A DNA stretch of 64,000 nucleotides from an uncultured Opitutia bacterium (lineage in GTDB: Bacteria; Verrucomicrobiota; Verrucomicrobiia; Opitutales; Opitutaceae). Made by a program: the position numbers and the translations under genes. The notes under the pieces were generated by a model, which saw nothing but the letters and a program-made list of their open reading frames with translations, ran no database searches and was not told the origin of the DNA. The DNA is taken from NCBI GenBank assembly GCA_903820035.1, contig CAIJFT010000066.1, forward strand, positions 1-64,000, read 5' to 3'. Of this stretch, positions 38,387 to 49,200 are shown piece after piece (position 1 is the first letter of the stretch; every line of letters starts with the position of its first letter).

Positions 38387-39835
38387 CTACGCCAAAATAT
38401 CCTTCACCACCTGGCCGTGCACGTCGGTGAGCCGGAAATCGCGGCCTTGGAAACGCACGGTCAACGCCGTGTGGTCGAACCCGAGCAGGTGCAAAATCGT
38501 CGCCTGCAGGTCGTGCACGTGCACCTTGTTCTCCACAATACCGAAGCCGAGTTCGTCGGTCTGCCCGTAGGAGATTCCGTGTTTCACGCCGCCACCGGCG
38601 AGGAACAGCGTAAAGGCATCCGGATAATGGTCGCGCCCAAGCACCTCGCTCGCCGCCGTACGGCCTTCGCGGAACGGCGTGCGGCCGAACTCACCGCCCC
38701 ATACGACCAACGTGTCGTCGAGGAGCCCGCGCTGCCGCAGGTCGCGGATTAACGCGGCCACGGGTTTGTCGGTCCGCTCCATCTTCTTGGTCAGGCCGTC
38801 GCGGATATCCTCGCGCGGCGACGTGCCGTGAAAATCCCAACCCCAATCGAAGAGCTGCACGAAGCGCACGCCCTTTTCCAGCAGGCGCCGGCCCAGCAGG
38901 CAGTTGTTGGCGAAACTCGCCTCGCCGGGCTTCGCCCCGTAATCCTCGAGCACGGCCGCCGGCTCGCGGGAAATATCCATGACGTCGGGTACGCTCGCCT
39001 GCATGCGAAACGCGAGTTCGTACTGCGCGATCCGCGTCGCGGTCTCGGGGTGACCGAGCTCCTGCGCCTGAATCTGGTTTAAGTCCTGCAACGCATCGAG
39101 CGTGCGGCGGCGCATCGTCCGACTCATGCCGGCCGGATCGCTGACGTAGAGCACCGGATCACCCTTGGAACGGCATTGCACGCCCTGGAAGACCGACGGC
39201 AAAAAGCCCGTGCCCCACGCGCTCTGGCCCGCGCTCGGCTGGGTGCCGCTGCTGATGAGCACGACAAATCCCGGGAGATTTTCGTTCTCCGAGCCGAGCC
39301 CGTAGGTCACCCACGAACCGAATGAGGGCCGGCCGCCGCGCGGCGAACCGGTAAAGAGCAGCAGCTCCGCCGGCGTGTGGTTGAACTGGTCCGTGTTCAT
39401 CGACTTGATGACGCACAACTCATCCGCAATCGGGTGAAAGTTCGGCACCGCGTCCGACATCCAGATCCCGCCCTTGCCGTACTGCGCAAAGGTCCGCGGC
39501 GTCCCCATCAGCTTCGGCGTTCCGGTGGTGAAGGCGAACTTCCGGCCCTTGATGAAATCATCGGGCGCAAGCTGGCCGTCGCGCTTCACCAACTCCGGCT
39601 TGTAGTCGAACAGGTCGAGGTGCGGCGGTCCGCCCGACATGTGCAGATAGATGACGCGCTTCACCTTCGGGGTGAAGTGCGGCGGGCGCACCGCGAGCGG
39701 ATTGATCGCGGCGGCGCCGGCCAACGAGGTGCCGCGCAGCGCCTGCAGCGCAATCGCACCCAGGCTGAACTGCCCCGCGCGACGCAAGAAGTGGCGGCGG
39801 GTTTGATGCTGGAGACGGGCCAGGGGGAGATTCAT
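38387..39835 (-). CDS. DUF1501 family protein (Tat signal)
   Basis: TRRHFLRRAGQFSLGA; VIYLHMSGGPPHLDLFDYKPEL; VVWGGEFGRTPFREG; HDLQATILHLLGFDH. Confidence 0.92.
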   Translation of the reverse strand: MNLPLARLQHQTRRHFLRRAGQFSLGAIALQALRGTSLAGAAAINPLAVRPPHFTPKVKRVIYLHMSGGPPHLDLFDYKPELVKRDGQLAPDDFIKGRKFAFTTGTPKLMGTPRTFAQYGKGGIWMSDAVPNFHPIADELCVIKSMNTDQFNHTPAELLLFTGSPRGGRPSFGSWVTYGLGSENENLPGFVVLISSGTQPSAGQSAWGTGFLPSVFQGVQCRSKGDPVLYVSDPAGMSRTMRRRTLDALQDLNQIQAQELGHPETATRIAQYELAFRMQASVPDVMDISREPAAVLEDYGAKPGEASFANNCLLGRRLLEKGVRFVQLFDWGWDFHGTSPREDIRDGLTKKMERTDKPVAALIRDLRQRGLLDDTLVVWGGEFGRTPFREGRTAASEVLGRDHYPDAFTLFLAGGGVKHGISYGQTDELGFGIVENKVHVHDLQATILHLLGFDHTALTVRFQGRDFRLTDVHGQVVKDILA

Positions 39836-39848
39836 GGGGCGGAGAGGA

Positions 39849-39985
39849 AACCACGAAATACACGAAACACACCAAAAGCAGACCTCCGGTTTTCGATCCA
39901 TGCAGGGGGAGACACGCCCCGCCTCCACGCCAACCACGAACCGGGCGTCTCCGCCGGTTTCGGGTGTTTCGTGTCGTTCGTGGTT
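39849..39985. repeat. Inverted repeat AACCACGAAnnACACGAAACAC inside DUF1549-DUF1501 operon spacer
   Basis: 39849..39870 and reverse complement of 39964..39985 agree at 20/22 positions. Confidence 0.7.
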
Positions 39986-40006
39986 CCCCTCATGTGCCTT
40001 CCCTCC

Positions 40007-43000
40007 TCACGGTTTCATCAACGTCTCGTCGAGGTTGAGCAGCACGTTCGCCACACTGGTCCACGCCGCGAGTTCCGCCGGCGCAAAGGTCGCGGGCGGC
40101 GGGTTGTCGGGATTGGCGATCAACGCGGCGGCCTGCTCCGGCTCGCGCGTGTAGTTGGCGAGCGCATCGCGGTACAGCGCCACGAGCGGCGCCACTTCGG
40201 CGGCGGTCGGCGGCCGGGCCACCACGCGGCGGAAGCCGGCGCGAATCTTCGCCGCCACCGGTTCGGTGCCGTGCCCCATCAGCCGCCCCAGCGCCTGGGC
40301 GGCCTCGATGTAAACCGGATCATTGAGCGTCACCAACGCCTGCAGCGGCGTGTTCGTGCGGTTGCGGCGCAAGGTACACACCTCGCGGTTCGGCGCGTCG
40401 AACGTGACCATCGAAGGATACGGACTGCTGCGGCGCCACTCGGTGTAGAGCCCGCGGCGGTATTTGTCCTCGCCGGGGCTGGTCTTCCAATCGAGGACGG
40501 AGCCGAAGGCCGCCCGCAGGTCAAAGGCCGGCTGATACGGCCGCACCGACGGGCCGTTCTGTTTCGCGCTGAGCAGTCCGGCGACAGCCAGCGCCTGGTC
40601 GCGGACCGTCTCGGCGTTGAGCCGGAAGCGCGGACCGCGCGACAGCAGGCGGTTTTCCGGATCCGCGGCCAACGCCGCGGCGGTGACCTTTGAACTCTGC
40701 CGGTAGGCGGACGAAGTCACGAGGAGCTTGAGGAGGTGCTTCACGTCCCAGCCGCTTGCCACCAGCTCGACCGCGAGCCAATCGAGCAACTCCGGATGCG
40801 AGGGCGGCTCGCCCTGCGAGCCGAACTCCTCGGCCGTACGTACGAGACCGAGGCCGAAGATACCTTCCCATAGCCGGTTCGCCAGGACGCGCGCCGTGAG
40901 CGGGTTGTTCGCGTCCACGAGCCAGCGGGCGAATGCGAGCCGGTTCGCCGGGGCGCCCGCGGGCAGCGGCGGAAACGCGACCGGGACCCCGCCGGTGACT
41001 TCCTCGCCCAGCGCGAGGTGATTACCCCGCAACTGCACGTGGGTCTTGCGCTGTTTTTCCACCGGCAGCTCCCGGAGGATGAGCGAGGACTGAAGCGGCA
41101 TTTCGTCGAGCGAGACCTGCAGCGTGGCGAGACGCTTCCGCTCCGACTGAAATTCGGGTGCAATCTGGCGCACGTAGTAGTCGAGCACCTCCCGCTGCTG
41201 TGTCTCGGTCCGCTCGGACTCGGCGCGTTGCAACCCCGCCAGCACCGCGGGCGGCGTGCGCACCTGTTCGATCGCACGGGGATCGGTCGCATAGCCCACG
41301 CGGAAATGGTTCAGCGTGGCCTTGGCCGCGGCGGACTGCTGCTCGATCGTCACCACCAGCGCCTCGCCGGCCTGCAACGTGAACGGCTTTTCCGGCTGCA
41401 GCGCCAGGACGTGCGCCTGCTGCTTCGCGCCGGCGACCGCCCAGCCCTTGGTCACGCCGCCCTTCTTGCGCGCCGCGCCCTTCTTCGGCTCGGCATCGGA
41501 AATGACCAGGTTCTCGTCGTAACCGTTCTGCACGTAATCGGCCGAGGCGCGCACCAACTTCAGTTCGCGCGGGTCGCCCAGATCGAACGCGATCGACGGT
41601 CGCGGAAATTCGCGCGTGGTGCGTTCAAAGAGCGGGCGTCGCTCGGCGTCGAACACCGTCACGCGCAGTCCGGTCGGAGTACCGTCTTCGCCGCGCCGAC
41701 CCCAGAGGAGGATCTTCTCCACCGGCACGGTGGCGCCGAGGTCGAGCTCCCACCACGGGTCGTCGCTCACGGTGGTCTGGCTGACCGAGCCATTGAGGAT
41801 ATCGCCATCGGTCACGCCATCGATGGCGCGGCCCGCCACCGCGCTTTCGGCGGTCGAGCTCTGCGTGGCCTGGCCGGTGCGAGCGATATTCTTCCCGTCG
41901 CTAAAGACTTCCAATTCGGCAAACGACAGCATCCGTGCCTTGCCGGGATTTTCGACGCGCACGTAGCGCAGACGCCGCCGCGGCTCCGCGGGTTGGATGC
42001 CGATGCGCACGCGGGTCACGACGAAATTTCCGCCCGCCCCGCCCGCACCTTTCCCGGGCAAAGCATCATCCGGCAGCGACTCGAGGCGCAGCGCGGTCAC
42101 CGTCTCACCGGCCGCAACGGGCAAGGTCACGACGGTTGTATCGGTCTTCTTGCCCGGCTCCACCCGCACGCGGCCGTCGGGTTCGCTGCGGATCGCAGCA
42201 CCGGCTTTCGATTTCAACGCGGTGGGCACCGGCGTCTGCCACGCCACGCGGGCGGGAAACTGGCGCGCCCATTTCTCCGCCGCGACGGCGTGGACGGTCC
42301 GGCCGCCATCGAACTTGGCATTGAGGTCGACCATTTCCTGATCCCAGGCGGCGCGTTGGCGCTTCTGCTCCTCGGTGAAAAACTCCAGCACCGGCGCCTC
42401 ATCGTTACGGTCGGCGTCCTCGGTCTGATTCAGGATCGCGTAGAGTTGAAAATATTCCTTCTGGGTGAGCGGGTCGTATTTGTGGGTGTGGCACTGCGCG
42501 CAGGCCATTGAGGTCCCCATCCACACGGCCATCGTCGTGTTCACGCGGTCGACGATTGCGACCGACCGGAACTCCTCGTCGTCGGTGCCGCCCTCGGTGT
42601 TGTTCATCGTGTTGCGATGAAACCCGGTGGCGAACAGCTGGGCCTGCGTCGGATTCGGCAGGAGGTCGCCGGCGAGTTGCTCGACCGTAAATTGATCAAA
42701 CGGCAGGTTTCGATTGAACGCGTCGATGACGTAGTCGCGGTAGGCCCAGATGCTGCGCGGCTGATCGTCGGCGTACCCCTTGGAGTCCGCATAACGGGCA
42801 AGATCGAGCCAGCCGCGCGCCCAGTGTTCGCCGTACGCCGGCTTCGCGAGCTGGGCGTCCACGAAGCGCTCATACGCATCCGGCCGGCGGTCGGCGGCGA
42901 AGGCCTCGACCTCCGCCAGCGACGGCGGCAGGCCGGTCAGGTCGAGCGCAACGCGGCGGGCCAGCGTGAGGCGGTCGGCCTCGGGTTGAGGGCGGAGCTT

Positions 43001-43510
43001 GGCCGGCTCGAGCTGCGCAAGGATGAAGCGGTCCACGGCGCCCTTGGCCCACGCGGCGTTCTTCACCGCGGGCAACGGGGCGCGCCGGGGTTTCTCGTAG
43101 GACCAATGCGGCGCGTAACTGGCCCCGCCGGCGATCCAGCGGCGCAAGAGGTCGACTTCCGGCGCGGACAGTATCTTGCCCGTCTTGCGCGGCGGCATGA
43201 TGTCATCGTCTTCCGTCGTCGTGACCCGACCGATGAGTTCGCTTTTCTCCGGATGACCCTCGACTACGGCAAACGCCCCGCCCCCCAAGGCCATCCGCGC
43301 GCCGTCCGCGGTATCGAGGCGCAGGCCCTTGGTGGGACCGTCTTTCGGCCCGCCCTTGCGATTTTCCTCGTCGGGCCCGTGGCAGCGGAAGCACTTGTCG
43401 GAAAGAATCGGGCGAATCTCCCGGTTGAAGTCGGGCACGGGGGCGCCGCGCAGGCCGACGACAGCGAGCAAAAACGAGGCGAACGCGAGGGGGTGCGTGG
43501 GGATCCGCAT
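40007..43510 (-). CDS. PSD1 cytochrome c protein (DUF1549/DUF1553) with internal discoidin-like segment
   Basis: CFRCHGPDEE heme motif; LDLTGLPPSLAEVEAFAADRRPDAYERFVD; CAQCHTHKYDP; LANRLWEGIFGLGLVRTAEEFG. Confidence 0.92.
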   Translation of the reverse strand: MRIPTHPLAFASFLLAVVGLRGAPVPDFNREIRPILSDKCFRCHGPDEENRKGGPKDGPTKGLRLDTADGARMALGGGAFAVVEGHPEKSELIGRVTTTEDDDIMPPRKTGKILSAPEVDLLRRWIAGGASYAPHWSYEKPRRAPLPAVKNAAWAKGAVDRFILAQLEPAKLRPQPEADRLTLARRVALDLTGLPPSLAEVEAFAADRRPDAYERFVDAQLAKPAYGEHWARGWLDLARYADSKGYADDQPRSIWAYRDYVIDAFNRNLPFDQFTVEQLAGDLLPNPTQAQLFATGFHRNTMNNTEGGTDDEEFRSVAIVDRVNTTMAVWMGTSMACAQCHTHKYDPLTQKEYFQLYAILNQTEDADRNDEAPVLEFFTEEQKRQRAAWDQEMVDLNAKFDGGRTVHAVAAEKWARQFPARVAWQTPVPTALKSKAGAAIRSEPDGRVRVEPGKKTDTTVVTLPVAAGETVTALRLESLPDDALPGKGAGGAGGNFVVTRVRIGIQPAEPRRRLRYVRVENPGKARMLSFAELEVFSDGKNIARTGQATQSSTAESAVAGRAIDGVTDGDILNGSVSQTTVSDDPWWELDLGATVPVEKILLWGRRGEDGTPTGLRVTVFDAERRPLFERTTREFPRPSIAFDLGDPRELKLVRASADYVQNGYDENLVISDAEPKKGAARKKGGVTKGWAVAGAKQQAHVLALQPEKPFTLQAGEALVVTIEQQSAAAKATLNHFRVGYATDPRAIEQVRTPPAVLAGLQRAESERTETQQREVLDYYVRQIAPEFQSERKRLATLQVSLDEMPLQSSLILRELPVEKQRKTHVQLRGNHLALGEEVTGGVPVAFPPLPAGAPANRLAFARWLVDANNPLTARVLANRLWEGIFGLGLVRTAEEFGSQGEPPSHPELLDWLAVELVASGWDVKHLLKLLVTSSAYRQSSKVTAAALAADPENRLLSRGPRFRLNAETVRDQALAVAGLLSAKQNGPSVRPYQPAFDLRAAFGSVLDWKTSPGEDKYRRGLYTEWRRSSPYPSMVTFDAPNREVCTLRRNRTNTPLQALVTLNDPVYIEAAQALGRLMGHGTEPVAAKIRAGFRRVVARPPTAAEVAPLVALYRDALANYTREPEQAAALIANPDNPPPATFAPAELAAWTSVANVLLNLDETLMKP

Positions 43511-43628
43511 GGGCAGGCGGACACCTAGGTAGCCATGCGCCGCGGGGCGTCAACGGGGGAGAAAGCCGGCGGCCGGACCGCGCGGGTCCGTTGACACCGG
43601 CCGCGGCAATTTCAAGTTTGCCGGCACG

Positions 43629-45143
43629 ATGCCCCACCCCGCCCTGCTTCGATTCGCCCGCTTCGCCTGCTGCACCGGCCTGCTCCTCGCGGTTTTCGCC
43701 CGAGCCGCGGATACGAGGCCGAATGTGATCCTTTTTCTGGCCGACGACATCAGCTGGAACGACCTCGGCTGCACCGGCAATCCGGCGGCGCGCACGCCCA
43801 ATATCGACCGGCTGGCCGCGCACGGCCGGCGCTTCGACGCGGCCTTCCTCACCGCCAGCAGCTGCAGCCCCAGCCGCAGCAGCATCATCACCGGTCGGTA
43901 CCCGCACAACAACGGGCGCGCCGCCGAACTTCATCAACCGATCGCCGCCCATCTGCCGTGGTTTCCCCGGCTGTTGCGCGAAGCCGGTTATTTCACCGCG
44001 CTCAGCGGCAAGCACCACATGACGAGCGATCGCCTCGCCGCCGGAGAAGCGCCGCAGCCCGCAGCCTTCGAGCTCGTGGATGACGGCCGCACTCCGGGCA
44101 ACAGCGGCGGCCACGGCAATTGGGTGAAGATTCTGCGCGAGCGGCCGCGGGACAAACCGTTCTTTCTTTGGTACGCGCCTTATGATGCCCACCGGGACTG
44201 GGACGGCGACGCGGAGTGGGAGCCGAGTCGTTACGGCCCGAAACACGAAGCGGCCCGCGTCGCGCTGCCGCCGTTCCTGCACGACGATGCGGCGACGCGC
44301 TCCGACCTCGCCTCTTATTATAACGAAGTCACCCGCTTCGATCACTTCGTCGGGCAGGTCGTCACGGAACTGGAAAACAGCGGCGCGCTGGCCAACACGC
44401 TGATTCTGGTCATGGCGGACAACGGCCGGCCCTTCCCCCGCGCCAAGACCCGGCTGCACGACTCGGGGATGAAAACCTACCTCATCGCCCACTGGCCGGC
44501 AGGTCTCGGCCAACCCGGCCAACCCGCGGCCGGTCTCGTCAGCGCAATCGACATCGCGCCGACCGTGCTGACCGCAGCCGGCTTAGCGATCGCGCCCACC
44601 ATGCAGGGCGTCAGCTTTCTCCCGCTGCTCCGCGATCCGGGCGCAACCGTCCGCAACCACGTCTTCTCCGAACATAATTGGCACGACTACGAGGCCCACG
44701 GCCGCGCGGTCCGCTCCGAGGGTTTCGTTTACATCAGGAACAACCGCCCCGCGCTCGCGTGGCAGGGCCCGGCCGATGCGGTGAAGTCCCCCTCGTTCCA
44801 AGCGCTCCGCGCCGCCCGCGCGGCAGGCGCGTTGACGCCAGAGCAAGCGGATGTGTTCCTCGCGCCCCGCCCGGTCGAGGAGTTGTACCTCACCGCCCAG
44901 GATCCGAACCAGATGAAGAATCTGGCCAACGACCCCGCCCATGCGCTCGTCAAACAGCGCCTGGCCCGCCTGCTCGCAGAGTGGACCGAAGCCACCGGCG
45001 ATACGGTGCCGGAAAAAATCTCCCAGGACTCGTTCGACCGGGAAACCGGCCTGCCGCTGAAAGCGGTACGGGCCACGTTTCGCGGCACCCCGGCCGGCTC
45101 CGAGCGTCACGCCGAACGGATCAACGCACCCGGCCCGCGGTGA
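43629..45143 (+). CDS. Sulfatase (formylglycine type)
   Basis: RPNVILFLADDISWNDLGCTGN; TASSCSPSRSSIITGRYPHNNG (C-x-P-S-R). Confidence 0.93.
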   Translation: MPHPALLRFARFACCTGLLLAVFARAADTRPNVILFLADDISWNDLGCTGNPAARTPNIDRLAAHGRRFDAAFLTASSCSPSRSSIITGRYPHNNGRAAELHQPIAAHLPWFPRLLREAGYFTALSGKHHMTSDRLAAGEAPQPAAFELVDDGRTPGNSGGHGNWVKILRERPRDKPFFLWYAPYDAHRDWDGDAEWEPSRYGPKHEAARVALPPFLHDDAATRSDLASYYNEVTRFDHFVGQVVTELENSGALANTLILVMADNGRPFPRAKTRLHDSGMKTYLIAHWPAGLGQPGQPAAGLVSAIDIAPTVLTAAGLAIAPTMQGVSFLPLLRDPGATVRNHVFSEHNWHDYEAHGRAVRSEGFVYIRNNRPALAWQGPADAVKSPSFQALRAARAAGALTPEQADVFLAPRPVEELYLTAQDPNQMKNLANDPAHALVKQRLARLLAEWTEATGDTVPEKISQDSFDRETGLPLKAVRATFRGTPAGSERHAERINAPGPR

Positions 45144-45191
45144 GCTTCGCCTAAACCGGCGGGCCCGACGGGGCCACGACACGCCCCGGAG

Positions 45192-46037
45192 TTACAACGC
45201 GGGGACGCTCGGCGGACCGGTGAGCCAGCCGAGCGACGCGAGGAACTTGTCCGCTTCGATCAGCGTGAGGCTCCAGTACGGGTCCTGATTAAAAAAGCCG
45301 TGGCCTGATTTCGGATACACGTGGGTGTCGCAACGCACCCCGACCCGCTTCATCGCGGCTGCAAATTCGGTGAGCACCGAAACCGGAATCAGTTTGTCCT
45401 GATCGCCGAGAAACACGACCGCGGGGGGCGCCGCCTTGGTGATGTGGTGGGCCGGCGAAAAATCGAGATAACGCTCCTTGACGCGCTCGTGCCCCCACTG
45501 ACCCGGGCCGTTGTTGAAAACCGGATTGAAGAGCACGAGCGCATCCGGCCGGCATGAGACCGACCGGTCGTCCGCCGGATCATCCTGTCCGTCGACCAGC
45601 GCCGTGAACGCCGCGAGGTGCCCGCCCGCCGAACCACCCGCACCGGCGATACGCGCCGGGTCGATGCCGAGTTCGCCGGCATGGGCCCGGACATAACGGA
45701 GCGCGGACTTGGCATCCTGACAGCACACGACGGGCGGACCCGCCTGCCCCTTCGGAATGACGCGGTATTCCACGCGGACGCCAACCATGCCGCGGCGGGC
45801 GAGGTATTCGCTCTGCTTGGCGAACTGGGTCGGCACGCCGCCCACCCAACCGCCGCCAAAAAAGAAGATGATCGCCGGACGCCGGTCGGCAGCCGTCCAG
45901 TCAGCGGGCTTTTCGACGAAAAGTTTTAGTTCACGGTCGCCGGCTTTTTTGTAGACGAGGGTTTCGGTCGCACCGGACGCCGCCGCGGCAATCCCGAGAT
46001 TAAGAGTAATCCAGAGAAGAACGGGAAATTTAAGCAT
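45192..46037 (-). CDS. Secreted alpha/beta hydrolase
   Basis: Signal peptide from MLKFPVLLWITL; FFFGGGWVGG, GAGGSAGGHLAAF. Confidence 0.9.
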   Translation of the reverse strand: MLKFPVLLWITLNLGIAAAASGATETLVYKKAGDRELKLFVEKPADWTAADRRPAIIFFFGGGWVGGVPTQFAKQSEYLARRGMVGVRVEYRVIPKGQAGPPVVCCQDAKSALRYVRAHAGELGIDPARIAGAGGSAGGHLAAFTALVDGQDDPADDRSVSCRPDALVLFNPVFNNGPGQWGHERVKERYLDFSPAHHITKAAPPAVVFLGDQDKLIPVSVLTEFAAAMKRVGVRCDTHVYPKSGHGFFNQDPYWSLTLIEADKFLASLGWLTGPPSVPAL

Positions 46038-46199
46038 GGGAATTGGGGTAGGCAGGAACCGCCGCGATTGAGACGGCGGCCGCCGGCCCGGCGCAAACCT
46101 CAATTGCCCGCTTGGCGCCGGTGCTCACGGTCGCGCTCCGATTCACCCTTGTAAGACGTGCGCCGAGCGATTTGCTCCCCGTTACTTAGCCGCCGGCGG

Positions 46200-46208
46200 C
46201 CCCCCCCC
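46200..46208. repeat. Poly-C tract (C9) upstream of TBDR
   Basis: Nine consecutive C across 46200..46208, 44 nt before the 46253 start. Confidence 0.7.
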
Positions 46209-46252
46209 GCTGGCGCTTTCCACCCCTAAAGTCCGGCCGTCCTCGCGTACCC

Positions 46253-49200
46253 ATGACCCTGTTCCGTCCCCTCCCTGTCACCCTGCTCGCCGCTGTCTTC
46301 CTGCTCCCATTCGCGTCGCCCGGGCTCCGCGCCCAACCCGCCGCCGCGACCGCCGCCGCGACCGGTGAAATCTCCGGCCGGATCCAGAACGAAGCGACCG
46401 GCGTCTACCTGGCCCGCGCCCGCGTGTCCGTCCGCGGCACCGATCTTTCCGCCTTCACCGACGAGTTCGGCTCCTTCCGGCTCAGCGGCGTGCCCAGCGG
46501 CAACGTCGTCCTCGAGGCCTTTTACTCCGGGCTCGATCCGCAACAGGTCGCGGTGACGGTCACGGCCGGTAAATCCGTCCAACGCGACGTCAACCTCACC
46601 AACCGCGCGAACTACGGCGACAAGTCGAGCGGCGTCGTGAAGCTCGACGCCTTCGTCCTTTCCACCTCCAAGCTCACGGAGGGCGAGTCGCTCGCGACCA
46701 ACGAACAGCGGTTCGCGGCCAACATCAAGAATGTCGTCGCGACCGACGCCTTCGGCGACGTGATCGAGGGTAATGTCGCCGAGTTCATGCGGTTCATGCC
46801 CGGCATCACCATCGACTACTCCGACGTCATGCCGCTCGGCGTTTCGGTGCGCGGCTTCGACCCGAGCATGACGAATGTCACGACGGATGGCGCCTCCCTC
46901 GCCAATGCCTCGCGCAACGGCGCCTCGCGCCAATTCGACTTCATGCAGGTATCGATCAACAACATCTCGCGCATCGAGGTGACCAAGGTCCCGACCCCCG
47001 CCAACCCCGCCAGCGGCATTTCCGGCTCCGTGAACATGGTCAGCAAGAGCGCGTTCGAACGCAGCCGCGCGCAGCTCAACTACCGCGCCTTCATCTCCGC
47101 CAGCAGCGACGGCATGATGCTCGCGAAGCAGCCGTTCCCCTACGACACCTGGGAGCGCCGCATTAATCCCGGCTTTGATTTCGACTACACCCTGCCGATT
47201 TCCAGGGACTTCGGCCTCGTCTTGACCGCCCTCCATTCCAAGGCGTGGAACGAGCAAAACATCTCGCAGATGACGTGGAACACCAACGCCGCCGGCACCG
47301 GCGCCACCCCGGCCAAGCCGTATCTGCAAACCCACAACATCATCGACGCGCCGAAGTGGTATGAGCGCAACTCGACCGGACTGAAGGCCGATTGGCGCGT
47401 GACGCCCAACGCCGTGCTCAGCCTCGGCCTCCAGGCGACGTATTACATCGATACCAACGGCAATGTGAACCGCGCCACGAGCGTCGGCACCGCCGCCACC
47501 TCCACCCTCACCCCGGGCACGGCCCTGACTTACGGCGACAACTTTTCCCACTCCGCCACCGGCCGCGGTACGGCGTCCTTTGCCGCCAACCTGCTCCACA
47601 TCGACGCCCGCACCCTCGGCACCAATGTGCGTTACCGCTACCAGGATGCCGGCTGGGTCGTCGACGCCAGCGGCAGCCTGTCGACCTCCAAAACCTGGAT
47701 GCGCCATGTGAACAAGGGCCACTTCAACACCATCGGCACCGCCCTACTCAACCCCGCCGGCGTCCGCGTTAATTTCGACGACATCCGCCCGGAAGGGCCG
47801 CGGAGCATCACCGCCTTCGATGCCAACAACCGCCCGCTCGACCTGCTTGATCTCCGCAATTTCCGGCTGAACACCGCCACCGACGGCCAGATCCGCGACC
47901 ACCGCGACGATACCGAGGCCGCCGAACTCAGCGTGAAGCGCAGCCTGAAAGTCCTCGACGTCCCGACCTCACTGCAGGCGGGCGGTCTGTTTAAGTCCCA
48001 GGACCGCGAACACCGCCGCAAGAGTCGCACCTTCACCTACAACCCCGCCAACCCGGCCGACCCGACACTCGCGACGTTTCCCATGCAGGTCTACTCGGGC
48101 CGGCAAAACTACTTCGACTTCGACTACATTCCGTGGCCCTCGCTCAACCGCATGGTCGAGGCCTGGGGCAAAAACCCCGCCCTGTTCACGCAAACGCTCG
48201 CCCAACAGGTGACCGAAGAGCAGAGCCGCATCAGCGGATCGGAGAACTTCAAGGAAATCACCTCCGCCGCCTACCTGCAGGGCGAGGCCCGCTTCTTCCA
48301 CAACAAGCTGCAGCTCCTCACCGGCGTGCGATTTGAAAAGATCCACGACAAGGCCGCCGGCCCGCTTTACGAGCCCGGCAACGCCTTCGTCCGCAATGCC
48401 AACGGCACCTACGCCCGCAACGCCCTCGGCCAGCGCATTCGTCTCGCCGCGGCCGGCGCCGCCGGATCGATGGAAGAACTCCGCCTCACCCGTCTCGAAC
48501 TCGGCCGCGTCTATAACGGCGGCTTCGACGGCTACTACCCGAGCCTCCATCTCACGTACAACGTCACCGAGAATTTCCTGCTGCGCGCCGCCTACGCCAA
48601 GACGTACGGGAAGCCCGACTACATCAACGTCATCCCGAACACCACGATCACCGAAAACGACGTCTCGGAAAACGCCGACCCGTCGATCCTTCGCGGCAGC
48701 ATCACCGTCAGCAATCCGGAGCTGAAGCCGTGGAAGGCCGACAACTTCGACCTCTCCGCCGAGTATTACACCGACAGCGGCGGCGTGTTCAGCGTCGGCG
48801 CCTACCGGAAGAACATCTCCAACTTCCACGACGACATCGTAAAGCTCGCGACCGTCGACGACCTTGACGCGCTGGATCTCGACCCGCGTTACGCCGGCTG
48901 GGAACTGCGCACGACCGTCAACGGCGGCGACGCGCGCGTGGACGGAGTCGAGTTCAACGTCCGCCAATCCCTCGCGCCGCTCGGCGGCTGGGGCCGTTTT
49001 GTCTCCGTCTTCGCCAACGCCACGAAGCTGAAGCTGCAAGGCAGCCGCAACGCCGCCTTTACCCGCTTCATTCCCGAAAGCGGCAGCTGGGGCGTCACGA
49101 TCACGCGCAATCCCGTCACGTTCATGCTCAAGTGGAACGCCCGGGGCGAACAACGCCAGGCCGCCTCGCCGGCGCAAGGGCCCGACGCCTACCTTTATCA

